Below, piece by piece: positions 24,846 to 32,884 of a DNA stretch of 48,433 bases. How positions within the stretch are numbered: the first letter of the stretch is position 1; each line of letters starts with the position of its first letter. Origin of the DNA: an uncultured Eubacterium sp. (GTDB taxonomy: Bacteria > Bacillota_A > Clostridia > Lachnospirales > Lachnospiraceae); NCBI GenBank assembly GCA_910589045.1, contig CAJUSH010000019.1:1-48433 (forward strand). The letters are read 5' to 3'. The position numbers and the translations under genes are program-made. A model generated the notes under the pieces. The model did not search any database, was not told the origin of the DNA, and saw nothing but the letters and a program-made list of their open reading frames with translations.

Positions 24846-26867
24846 ATGGGAAAGAAAATTGTAGTATTTGCAGGAACAAGTGAGGGGCGCAGGCTCGTGG
24901 AGCGCTGTGCGGCCCGGGGCAGGCAGGTCGTGGCGTGCGTCGCCACGGAGTACGGGGAAAAGCTCATACCGATGCACCCCGGCGTGCAGGTGCATATGGG
25001 ACGGATGGACAAGGCGCAGATGGAGGTGTTTGTCCGTCGGCAGCGTCCCTGGATCGTAGTGGATGCCACACACCCTTACGCCCGGGAGGTGTCAAAAACC
25101 GTGAAAGCGGTCTGCGGGTCGCTTGGCGTGGAATACGTGCGGCTGGTTCGCTCTTCCTGCGAGGGCAGCATTTCGGATGCGCGTCTGCACTGGGCAGATG
25201 ACGCGGGGCATGCGGCGCAGCTGGCGGAGGGGCTTTCGGGCAATATTTTTCTTGCCACGGGCAGCAAGGAGCTGTCGGTGTTTGTCGGGCAGATCAGTGA
25301 TTTTTCCAGAATTTACGCACGGGTGCTCCCATCGGAGGAAACGCTGGGGATCTGTAAGAGCCTGGGGCTTTCAGGCAGCCAGCTCATCTGCATGCAGGGG
25401 CCTTTTTCCGAGGAATTAAACCGCGCCATGTATGCGCATGTGTCCGCAGGCATTCTCGTGACAAAGGAGTCGGGGGACGCGGGGGGCTTTCTGCCGAAAA
25501 TCCAGGCGGCCCTTACGCTCGGTATGGAATGCATCGTGATCCGCAGGCCAAGGGAGCGGGGGCTTTCCTTCGAGGCCGTGTGCGGGCGGCTGGGCATCGG
25601 CGGCGAGGAGGGAGGCGCTGCGGATGCGGCCGGGGAACGGGAGCTTTTGCTGGTCGGCATCGGCATCGGCACCCCCGACGGCATGACCGGGGAGGCCAGG
25701 GCAGCGCTCGCCGGGGTTTCGGTTATTTTCGGGGCGAAGCGGATGCTGGAGGCGGTGCAGGGATTTTTCGGGGAAAAGGTGTGCTTTTATGAGGGCGGGC
25801 GGATCGCCGCTTATCTGCGGGAGCACCCCCGGGTGCGACGTGCGGCCGTGGTGCTCTCTGGCGACGTGGGCTTTTTCAGCGGTGCGGCGAAGCTGGATGC
25901 GCTTTTTTCCGGGGAGGGCTGGCAGGTGCGCCGCATCTGCGGCGTCTCGTCGCTGAATTATTTTGCGGCGAAGCTGGGGGTGCCCTGGCAGGATATGAAG
26001 CTGTGCAGTGCCCACGGAAGGGAGGCGGGTCTTCCTACGCAGATTTTGCGCAACCGGCGGGTGTTTTCCCTCTTTAACGACGGTGCGCAGCTCGTGGAGC
26101 TGGCACGGAGCCTGCCGGACGAGGCGCTTGCGGGGGTGCGGCTTTTTGTCGGCTTTGACCTGGGCTATGAGACGGAGGAGATCTGGCGGGGAACGCTGGG
26201 GGAATTTGCATCCGAAAAGCCGCGGAAGGGACTGTGCGTGGCGCTCTTTGAGAACGGGCAGGCGGACGCGACGGTTACGGGAAGCCTGAGGGACACGGCG
26301 TTTTTCCGCGGGGAGGTTCCCTTGACGAAGGAGGAGATTCGCGCGGTGTCCCTCGCAAAGCTGCGGCTGACCTCGGATGGGGTCTGCTATGATATCGGGG
26401 CGGGCACCGGCGGTATGACGATGGATATGGCGCGCTATGTGACGGACGGCAAGGTGATTGCCTTTGAGAAAAACCCTGCGGCGTGCGAGCTGATCTGGGA
26501 GAACAGCCGCCGTTTTCTCGGCGGACGGCTTACGCTTGCGGAGGGGAGCGCGCCGGAGGTGCTTGCAGGCTATGAGCCGCCGACCCACGCCTTTATCGGG
26601 GGAAGCGGCGGCAGGCTGAAGGACATTGTGGAGACGCTGCTGGAGAAAAATCCCGGGGTGCGTGTTGTAATAAATGCCATCACGCTTGAAACGCTGGCCG
26701 AGGCGACCGGGCTGCTTGGCGCGCTTGCGGTGAAGGATGTGGAGATCGTCTCGGTTACGGCGGCAAAGGCGAAGCAGGCAGGACCGTATCATCTGATGGA
26801 GGGCATGAATCCGGTATATATTATTTCTTTTACCGGAGCCGGGGGAAAAGCCCTGACGGATGTGTAA
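24846..26867 (+). CDS. Trifunctional fusion: precorrin-6A reductase (CobK/CbiJ) - CbiE - CbiT
   Basis: A 673-residue enzyme covering three consecutive steps of corrin synthesis. Residues 1-250 are CobK/CbiJ-like (IVVFAGTSEGRRL at the start, DATHPYA, GSKEL, VLPSEE), reducing precorrin-6A. Residues ~262-455 are CbiE-like, an SAM-dependent tetrapyrrole methylase (LLLVGIGIGTPDGMT, VVLSGDVGFFSGA, GVSSLNYFAAKLGVPWQD). Residues ~470-665 are CbiT-like, with a Rossmann SAM motif (CYDIGAGTGGMTMDMA) and FIGGSGG; together CbiE and CbiT methylate C-5 and C-15 and decarboxylate. ATG 24846 follows GAGGGGACAGG. CbiE-CbiT fusions are known as CobL in aerobes; the added reductase makes a triple protein. Confidence 0.92.
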   Translation: MGKKIVVFAGTSEGRRLVERCAARGRQVVACVATEYGEKLIPMHPGVQVHMGRMDKAQMEVFVRRQRPWIVVDATHPYAREVSKTVKAVCGSLGVEYVRLVRSSCEGSISDARLHWADDAGHAAQLAEGLSGNIFLATGSKELSVFVGQISDFSRIYARVLPSEETLGICKSLGLSGSQLICMQGPFSEELNRAMYAHVSAGILVTKESGDAGGFLPKIQAALTLGMECIVIRRPRERGLSFEAVCGRLGIGGEEGGAADAAGERELLLVGIGIGTPDGMTGEARAALAGVSVIFGAKRMLEAVQGFFGEKVCFYEGGRIAAYLREHPRVRRAAVVLSGDVGFFSGAAKLDALFSGEGWQVRRICGVSSLNYFAAKLGVPWQDMKLCSAHGREAGLPTQILRNRRVFSLFNDGAQLVELARSLPDEALAGVRLFVGFDLGYETEEIWRGTLGEFASEKPRKGLCVALFENGQADATVTGSLRDTAFFRGEVPLTKEEIRAVSLAKLRLTSDGVCYDIGAGTGGMTMDMARYVTDGKVIAFEKNPAACELIWENSRRFLGGRLTLAEGSAPEVLAGYEPPTHAFIGGSGGRLKDIVETLLEKNPGVRVVINAITLETLAEATGLLGALAVKDVEIVSVTAAKAKQAGPYHLMEGMNPVYIISFTGAGGKALTDV

Positions 26868-26965
26868 GGGGGCAAAGGGATGCTTTGGCAGGGAAGGACG
26901 GGCTGATGCATGCCGGGTACATCGGCGGAGCGTGGGACAGGGATGTGCGGCGGAAGGGAACGAAA

Positions 26966-28351
26966 ATGGAAGAAAAAATCATGATGCCGCGGCTTTTGCT
27001 GGGGGCGCCCGGCAGCGGCAGCGGGAAAACGATGCTCACGATGGGGCTTTTGGCGGCGTTCGCGAAACGTGGACTCAGGCCCTTTGCGTTTAAGTGCGGG
27101 CCGGATTATATCGATCCCATGTTTCATACGCGGGTGATCGGGGCACCTGCAAAAAACCTGGACGGCTATTTTACCGGCGAAGAGACGACCCGGATGCTTT
27201 TCGGGGAAAGCTTTGCGGGGCAAACGTGTGATCTTGCGCTTATTGAGGGCGTGATGGGCTACTATGACGGCGCGGGGCTTTGCACGGACCGGGGCTCGTC
27301 CTTTGAGCTGGCCCGGACGCTGCTGGCCCCGGCGGTGCTGGTGGTGGATGCGAGGGGGCTGGGACAGTCCGTGCTGGCGTTGGTGGAGGGTTTTGTCAGG
27401 CACCGGGCGGACAGCCGCATTGCGGGGGTGGTTTTTAACCGGATGAGCGCGCGGGTGTACGAGGTTATCGAGCAGCAGGTGCGCGCGCTTGGTATCAGGC
27501 CCCTTGGGTATGTGCCTGTGCTTTCCGGCATGGAGCTCAAAAGCCGCCATCTGGGGCTGGTGACGCCGGGGGAGCTTTCCGATTTGCGGGGTTATGTGGA
27601 CGAACTGGCGCAGGCGGTGGAACAGACCGTGGATCTGGACGGGCTGCTCGCACTTGCGGGGAGCGCACCGGCTCTTGCGTGGGAAAAGCGTGAGCTGCCG
27701 CGGCTCTCGAAGCCGCTGCGCGTTTCCGTTGCGCGGGATGAGGCGTTTTGTTTTCTCTATGAGGATAACCTGCGGTATCTGAGGGGGATCGGCGCAGAGC
27801 TTTCCTTCTTTTCTCCGCTGCGGGATGAGAGACTGCCGGAGCGGACGGATGTGCTGCTTTTCCCCGGCGGTTATCCGGAGCTTTACGCGGGGCGCCTCTC
27901 CGAAAATTCGAGGATGCGCAGTGCCGTCCGGTCCGCACTGGAGGGTGGTGCCTTTGTTCTGGCGGAGTGCGGCGGGTTTTTGTATCTCACAAAGGAGCTG
28001 GCAGATCTGGACGGCAAGGCATACCCCATGGTAGGGTGGATTGATGCGCGCTCATTTCGGACGGAGCGCCCGGGCCGCTTCGGTTATGTGGAGCTGATGC
28101 CGAACGGGGGCGGGGAAGGAATCCGCGGGCATGAGTTCCACTATTATGATACAACCGGAAACGGCGGGGATTTTACCGCAAAAAAGCCCTTCCGGGATAT
28201 TTCCTGGACGTGTATGCATGCATCGGTGCGGGGGCTGGCGGGATTTCCGCATCTGTACTATTACAGCAATCCGGCCTTTCTTGCAGAGCGGCTGGAGGCG
28301 TTTATTTCCGTAGATAATGAAGAAAAGAGCCATGCCTGCATGGATATTTGA
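26966..28351 (+). CDS. cbiA: Cobyrinate a,c-diamide synthase
   Basis: ATP- and glutamine-dependent amidation of the a and c side chains of cobyrinate. The 461 residues start with a dethiobiotin-synthetase-like ATPase domain with P-loop GAPGSGSGKT (~residues 11-20), KCGPDYIDPMFH and LDGYF. The class-I glutamine amidotransferase domain follows, with GGYPELYAG, the Cys nucleophile in LAECGGFLYL, and the catalytic His in GHEFHYYD. I chose ATG 26966 because GGAAGGGA lies 6 bases upstream; a longer in-frame start at 26885 adds non-conserved residues. Confidence 0.94.
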   Translation: MEEKIMMPRLLLGAPGSGSGKTMLTMGLLAAFAKRGLRPFAFKCGPDYIDPMFHTRVIGAPAKNLDGYFTGEETTRMLFGESFAGQTCDLALIEGVMGYYDGAGLCTDRGSSFELARTLLAPAVLVVDARGLGQSVLALVEGFVRHRADSRIAGVVFNRMSARVYEVIEQQVRALGIRPLGYVPVLSGMELKSRHLGLVTPGELSDLRGYVDELAQAVEQTVDLDGLLALAGSAPALAWEKRELPRLSKPLRVSVARDEAFCFLYEDNLRYLRGIGAELSFFSPLRDERLPERTDVLLFPGGYPELYAGRLSENSRMRSAVRSALEGGAFVLAECGGFLYLTKELADLDGKAYPMVGWIDARSFRTERPGRFGYVELMPNGGGEGIRGHEFHYYDTTGNGGDFTAKKPFRDISWTCMHASVRGLAGFPHLYYYSNPAFLAERLEAFISVDNEEKSHACMDI

Positions 28352-28422
28352 CGGATGGGGCGAGGCGGCGGGTTTCTGACGGATGCAGGTCGGGAAGCAT
28401 CGCACGCCGGGTGAGGAGTGAA

Positions 28423-28983
28423 ATGTTGGTTTTTGTATTTGGCGGAAGCGGCAGCGGAAAATCGGAATACGGGGAAGCGCGTGTGCTCGCTGCGGGAAGG
28501 ATGCCCCGTTATTATGTGGCAACGATGGAGCCATCCGGTGCGGAGGCAAAAAAGCGCATCCGACGGCACCGGCAGCTGCGGCAGGGCAAGGGCTTTGAGA
28601 CGGTGGAGTGCGCCTGCCGGATTGATAAGCTGCGGCTTCCTGCGGGGGGTGCGCTGCTCATCGAGGATTTGTCGAATCTTATCGCAAACGAAATCTGGGG
28701 TAAAGGGGGCAGGGGATTTTCACCGGATTTGGCGCGGCTTGCCTGCGACGGGATTTTTCGTCTGGCAAAGGAGCACGCGCTGGTGGTTGTGGTAGGGAAC
28801 GATATCCACCGGGCCTGCGGAATGCTCACCCGGGAGACGGAGGCGTTTTTGCGGCTGCTGGGCGAGGCCCATGCGCTTCTCGCGGCGCAGGCGGACGAGG
28901 TGACGGAGGTTGTCTGCGGGATTGCGCTGCCTGTGAAGGGACTGCCGGGCGCGCAGGAGGGAGGAGCGGCGATGCGTCCGTGA
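28423..28983 (+). CDS. cobU: Adenosylcobinamide kinase/guanylyltransferase, C-terminal motif altered
   Basis: Attaches and activates the nucleotide loop of cobalamin: phosphorylates adenosylcobinamide, then transfers GMP. The 186 residues begin with P-loop GGSGSGKS (7-14) and include the RIRRHRQLR segment (His49), which corresponds to the RIxxH guanylylation site. The canonical downstream motif NEVGxGIVP is not intact: here it reads GNDIHRACGML. The rest of the C-terminus (ADEVTEVVCGIALPVKG) follows the family. A short second cobU-like gene two genes downstream keeps the GxGxVPED version. ATG 28423 follows GAGGAG. Confidence 0.85.
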   Translation: MLVFVFGGSGSGKSEYGEARVLAAGRMPRYYVATMEPSGAEAKKRIRRHRQLRQGKGFETVECACRIDKLRLPAGGALLIEDLSNLIANEIWGKGGRGFSPDLARLACDGIFRLAKEHALVVVVGNDIHRACGMLTRETEAFLRLLGEAHALLAAQADEVTEVVCGIALPVKGLPGAQEGGAAMRP

Positions 28984-29088
28984 GGTTATCGCCGGTTTGC
29001 GGAGGGGCGGTTCGGATGTGCGGGCGGAGGAGAAAGGAGCCGCCGAGGGCACGTTTGGCATGTGATTTGGTTGTGAGGATATTTGGTT

Positions 29089-29856
29089 ATGAAAAAGCTG
29101 TGGAACAGTCTGGTGCTGGCATTTGCGATGTATTCGAGTGTGCCTGTACCCCGGGCTGACTGGGAAAAAGAAAATATGCGTTTTGTGCTCTGCTGTTTTC
29201 CTCTGGTGGGGGCAGTGCTGGGAATGCTCACCTACGGGTGGAGCATTGTGTGCATTTACCTTCCGGTGGGGCAGCTCTTGCGCACGGCAATTTATGTGCT
29301 GCTTCCGGTGCTTGTCACCGGGGGGATTCATCTGGACGGATTTCTGGATACCTGCGATGCGCTTCATTCCTATGCGCCCAGAGAGCGGAAGCTGGAAATT
29401 TTGAAGGATCCACGGGCGGGGGCGTTTGCCGTTATCTGCGGTATCTCGCTGTTTGTGCTGAATTTTGGCTTGTGGTCGCAGCTGTCCATGCAGGGCGTGC
29501 GCAGCCTTTCCATGGGGTTTGTCATCAGCCGCTGTCTAAGCGGCTGGTCGGTGGCAATTTTTCCCTGTGCGAAGGACACGGGGCTGGCGGCGACCTTTCA
29601 GGATGCGGCACACCGGCATGTGGTGGGGGCTGCGTGCAGTGTGGAGCTGCTTGCGGCTGCTTGTTTTGCGTTTTATGTTGAGCCTGCGGGGGCAGCGTGT
29701 ATGCTGGCGGCGGCATTGGCTGCACTGCTGTGGTACTATTTTATGTCCCGCAGGCAGTTCGGCGGTATCACCGGGGATTTGGCGGGCTGGTTTCTGCAGG
29801 TGTGTGAATGCCTGATGGCTGCTGCGGTTGTGGCCGGGGATATGATCTGGTTTTAA
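29089..29856 (+). CDS. cobS: Adenosylcobinamide-GDP ribazoletransferase (cobalamin synthase)
   Basis: Membrane enzyme joining adenosylcobinamide-GDP to alpha-ribazole to give adenosylcobalamin phosphate. The 255 residues hold several hydrophobic helices. The metal-binding motif GGIHLDGFLDTCDALHS near residue 80 and the KDPRAGAFAVI segment are diagnostic, followed by RQFGGITGDLAGW near the end. ATG 29089 is chosen over TTG 29083; GAGGA lies about 10 bases upstream. It sits 105 bases after cobU and 24 bases before the mini-cobU. Confidence 0.93.
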   Translation: MKKLWNSLVLAFAMYSSVPVPRADWEKENMRFVLCCFPLVGAVLGMLTYGWSIVCIYLPVGQLLRTAIYVLLPVLVTGGIHLDGFLDTCDALHSYAPRERKLEILKDPRAGAFAVICGISLFVLNFGLWSQLSMQGVRSLSMGFVISRCLSGWSVAIFPCAKDTGLAATFQDAAHRHVVGAACSVELLAAACFAFYVEPAGAACMLAAALAALLWYYFMSRRQFGGITGDLAGWFLQVCECLMAAAVVAGDMIWF

Positions 29857-29880
29857 CCGGGAAAGGACAGGGAGCTTTAT

Positions 29881-30201
29881 ATGGTTTTGGTAGTTGGCGG
29901 TGCAGACCAGGGAAAATATGCATTTGCAAAATCCCTGTCGGATGATGTGGTGAGGGATTTTCATGTGCAGGTGAGGCAGTGCATGGAACGGGGAGAGGAC
30001 CCGTGGGAACTGATGCGCTGTGTGCTGGCAGAGCACCGGGAGAGTGCTTTTACGCTGGCGGAGCTGGGATGCGGACCGGTGCCGGAGGATTCCTTTTTGC
30101 GGGAATACCGGGAGACGGTTGGGCGCATCTCCTGTGCGCTGGCGGCGGAAGCCGGGGCAGTGTACCGCGTATGCTGCGGGATCGGAGTGCAGATCAAGTG
30201 A
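29881..30201 (+). CDS. Miniature CobU paralog, 106 aa
   Basis: A short protein that matches only the two ends of CobU. The N-terminus VLVVGGADQGKYAFAKSL resembles the P-loop, with Gln-Gly-Lys and no Ser/Thr after the lysine. The C-terminus AELGCGPVPEDSFLREYRETVGRIS and VYRVCCGIGVQIK matches the end of CobU, including the GxGxVPED motif that the full cobU (28423-28983) lacks. The central RIxxH region is missing. AGGG and GGGA elements precede the ATG. It could be a regulator, a partner that completes the damaged motif in trans, or a decaying duplicate. The first two are inference. Confidence 0.75.
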   Translation: MVLVVGGADQGKYAFAKSLSDDVVRDFHVQVRQCMERGEDPWELMRCVLAEHRESAFTLAELGCGPVPEDSFLREYRETVGRISCALAAEAGAVYRVCCGIGVQIK

Positions 30202-30268
30202 GGTGTGCCGGGAAGGGGACGCGGATGGAGCGGGAAGCGTTGGGCCGGAAGCCGGAAACGAGGAGATT

Positions 30269-31315
30269 ATGAGTATACACGGCGGTGATATTTACAGAAA
30301 TGTGGGGGTTGTGGATTTTTCCGCGAACTGCAATTGCTACGGGATGCCGGAGGAGGTGCGGCGCGCCGCGGAGCGCGGCGTGGAATATGCAGAGTGCTAT
30401 CCGGATCCCGAGTGGGAGGCACTGCGGGAGGCGATCGCAGGCTGGGAGGGCGTAAGTCCGGAGCAGATACTGTGCGGCAACGGTGCGTCCGAGCTGCTGA
30501 TGGTGCTGGCGCGGGCGCTTTGTTCCCGGGAGACGCTGCTGCTTTGTCCGGGCTTTTATGAGTATGAGCGGGCACTGACGGCGGCCGGGACGGGTATCCG
30601 CCGGTATCGGCTGACGCGGGAAAACCGCTTTTGGCCAGGGGAAGGCTTTCTGGAGGAGCTGGAGCACACGACGGCGGATTGTGTGATATTCAGTAACCCT
30701 AACAATCCGACCGGGCGCGTGCTCGCGCCGGATTATTTGAAGGAAATGGTTAGGATTGCGCAAAGGCGCGGCATCCGGCTGATCGTGGACGAATGCTTCC
30801 TGGGCTTTCTTGCGGAGCCGGCGCGATACAGCTGCAAAGCATATATGGACGACTGGGACGGGTTGGTATTGCTGGGCGCGTTCACAAAAACCTTTGCCTG
30901 TGCGGGGCTTCGGATCGGATATCTGATCGGTTCGGACAAGGGGCTGCTGGAGGCCTGCCGGCTGCAGCTGCCCGCGTGGAACGTGTCTCTGCCGGCAGCC
31001 TGTGCGGGAATCGCGGCCACGCGTTGCGGGGAGTGGCTGCGAACCTGTGCGGCGAACATTCGTAAGGAGCGGGAGTGGCTGCGCGCAAGGCTGGAGGAGC
31101 TGGGCTGTGAGCTGGTTCTGGGGGAAGCGAATTTTCTCTTTTTTAACGCCAAGCCGGGGCTGTATGAGCACTGCTTAAAGCACAATTATCTGATTCGGGA
31201 TTGCAGTAATTATCGTGGACTTTCAGAGGGGTGGTACCGCGTGTGCGTGAGACGACGGGCACAGAACGAGGGGCTTGTGCGCGTGATGGGACTGCGGTGT
31301 GATGAAAGAAGATGA
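30269..31315 (+). CDS. cobD: Threonine-phosphate decarboxylase-like PLP enzyme (CobD family)
   Basis: A fold-type I aminotransferase-like enzyme that, in this setting, most likely makes (R)-1-amino-2-propanol phosphate, the linker of the cobalamin loop, from L-threonine phosphate. The 348 residues include HGGDIY near the start, the DFSANCNCYG segment, GNGASELL, FSNPNNPTGRV and the PLP-lysine motif GAFTKTFACAGLRIGYL. The start is ATG 30269 with AGGAG at unusually short spacing (3-4 bases). The frame stays open upstream to 30020, overlapping the mini-cobU, but homology begins here. Histidinol-phosphate aminotransferase is the alternative; the location favours CobD. Confidence 0.85.
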   Translation: MSIHGGDIYRNVGVVDFSANCNCYGMPEEVRRAAERGVEYAECYPDPEWEALREAIAGWEGVSPEQILCGNGASELLMVLARALCSRETLLLCPGFYEYERALTAAGTGIRRYRLTRENRFWPGEGFLEELEHTTADCVIFSNPNNPTGRVLAPDYLKEMVRIAQRRGIRLIVDECFLGFLAEPARYSCKAYMDDWDGLVLLGAFTKTFACAGLRIGYLIGSDKGLLEACRLQLPAWNVSLPAACAGIAATRCGEWLRTCAANIRKEREWLRARLEELGCELVLGEANFLFFNAKPGLYEHCLKHNYLIRDCSNYRGLSEGWYRVCVRRRAQNEGLVRVMGLRCDERR

Positions 31316-31330
31316 AGAAAGGGGTTATTC

Positions 31331-31831
31331 ATGGAAAAAGAAGGAGTGGGCTACGCATATTTTCCGCTGTTTACGCGGATGGATGGCACGCATGTCCTCG
31401 TGTTCGGCGCGGGAATGATTGCGGCGCGCAGAGTCGCGGCGCTTGCGGGGACAGCCTGCACATTGACGGTTGTTGCGCCGGAGTGCGGGGAGGAGATGCA
31501 GCAGCTGCTTGCGGCGCACAAAGAGCGCATTACTTACCACAGGGACGTTTACCGCGGCGGCTGTCTGGCAGAGGAGGATATGGATTTTGTGCTCGCCGCC
31601 ACGAGTGATGCGGCGGTCAACGAGGCGATTTACCGCGAGTGCCGTCATCGGGAAATACCGGTGAATGTGGCCAGTGACCACCGGCTGTGCAGCTTTTATT
31701 TTCCGGCGACGGTGGAGGAGGACGGTATTTTGATCGCCATCGCATCCACGAATGCGTCGGAGCATTCACATAAACGTGTAAAGGAGTTGCGCGAGCGGAT
31801 TGAGCGGGCGCTTGCCGGGGACGCCGGATAA
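31331..31831 (+). CDS. Precorrin-2 dehydrogenase (SirC/Met8-like)
   Basis: NAD-dependent oxidation of precorrin-2 to sirohydrochlorin, the branch to sirohaem and to anaerobic cobalamin. The 166 residues have an N-terminal Rossmann motif (VLVFGAGMIAARR, ~residue 22) and the conserved NVASDHRLCSFYFPATVEEDGILIAIAS segment near residue 120. Length fits the short single-domain members; no methyltransferase domain is fused. The ATG at 31331 lies 15 bases after cobD. It is followed 75 bases later by hemB rather than by hemA-hemC as in many related clusters. Confidence 0.9.
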   Translation: MEKEGVGYAYFPLFTRMDGTHVLVFGAGMIAARRVAALAGTACTLTVVAPECGEEMQQLLAAHKERITYHRDVYRGGCLAEEDMDFVLAATSDAAVNEAIYRECRHREIPVNVASDHRLCSFYFPATVEEDGILIAIASTNASEHSHKRVKELRERIERALAGDAG

Positions 31832-31906
31832 CCGCTGCTGCAGGGAAAGCAGCGGAGTAAGGCGAGCTTCGCCAGGAAATGAAACATATGGAAAGGACAC
31901 ACGAAA

Positions 31907-32884
31907 ATGGTACAGAGACCGAGACGGCTGCGGGGCAGCCATTTGTTGCGAAATATGGTACGGGAGACGCGCATGAGCGCGGACTCCCTGATCTACCCGA
32001 TGTTCATAGCGGAGGGATCGGGGGTGAAGGAGGAAATTTCCTCGATGCCGGGGCAGTACCGCTACAGCATCGACACGATGGACGGGGCGTTTGAGGAGCT
32101 TCGGGCGGCGGGTGTTTCCGCGGTGATGTTTTTCGGAATTCCGGCGCACAAGGATGAGGTGGGGAGCGGGGCCTATGACCGTGACGGCATTGTGCAGCGG
32201 GCACTCCGTCATGCGAAGGAAGCTTATCCGGATTTTCTGCTTGTGGCAGATCTGTGTATGTGTGAATATACATCCCACGGACACTGCGGGATTCTCTGCG
32301 GCAGGGAGGTGGACAATGATGCGACGCTTGCCTACCTGCAGAAAATTGCGGTGTCGCAGGCACAGGCGGGGGCGGACGTGATCGCACCCTCCGACATGAT
32401 GGACGGAAGGGTCGCGGCGATCCGCGCTGCACTGGACGGGGCTGGATTTTCCAATATTCCGATCATGGCCTATTCCGCCAAGTTTGCATCCTCCTTCTAC
32501 GGGCCGTTTCGGGATGCGGCGGACTCGGCGCCCGGCTTTGGCGACCGCAGGAGCTACCAGATGGATTTCCACAACGCCCGGGAAGCGAAAAAGGAGATTT
32601 TGCTGGACGTGGAGGAGGGCGCGGACATGGTGATGGTGAAGCCGGCGATGTGCTACGGCGACCTCATCCGGGCGGCAAAGGAGCTGACACATGTGCCCGT
32701 GGCGGCGTACAGCGTGAGCGGGGAGTATTCCATGGTAAAAGCGGCTGCTGCGGCCGGCTTTATCGACGGGGAAAAAATTATGTGTGAGATGGCGGCGAGC
32801 GCCTATCGCTCCGGGGCGGATATCTATATTACGTACTTTGCGAAGGAGCTTGCAGCTTGTATGAAGGAGGGGAAGATCGGATAA
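31907..32884 (+). CDS. hemB: Delta-aminolevulinic acid dehydratase (porphobilinogen synthase)
   Basis: Condenses two 5-aminolevulinate molecules to porphobilinogen, the first common pyrrole of haem and cobalamin. The 325 residues match the family length. Zinc-site cysteines are in DLCMCEYTSHGHCGIL (residues ~120-135), and the Schiff-base lysines are in AYSAKFASSFYGPFRDA and MVKPAMCYGDL. AAAGGA precedes ATG 31907. The stop TAA shares its final A with the ATG of hemL, so the two are translationally coupled. Confidence 0.96.
   Translation: MVQRPRRLRGSHLLRNMVRETRMSADSLIYPMFIAEGSGVKEEISSMPGQYRYSIDTMDGAFEELRAAGVSAVMFFGIPAHKDEVGSGAYDRDGIVQRALRHAKEAYPDFLLVADLCMCEYTSHGHCGILCGREVDNDATLAYLQKIAVSQAQAGADVIAPSDMMDGRVAAIRAALDGAGFSNIPIMAYSAKFASSFYGPFRDAADSAPGFGDRRSYQMDFHNAREAKKEILLDVEEGADMVMVKPAMCYGDLIRAAKELTHVPVAAYSVSGEYSMVKAAAAAGFIDGEKIMCEMAASAYRSGADIYITYFAKELAACMKEGKIG

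Noticed and set aside
25416..26792. 458-codon open frame on the minus strand across the cobK-cbiE-cbiT gene
   Set aside because: Its translation is rich in Arg, His, Pro and Gln with no domain, and it is wholly antisense to a gene with clear motifs. It reflects high GC and codon bias.
31312..31608. 98-codon frame starting at the end of cobD
   Set aside because: It overlaps precorrin-2 dehydrogenase in another frame and lacks homology; the 31331 frame has the family motifs.
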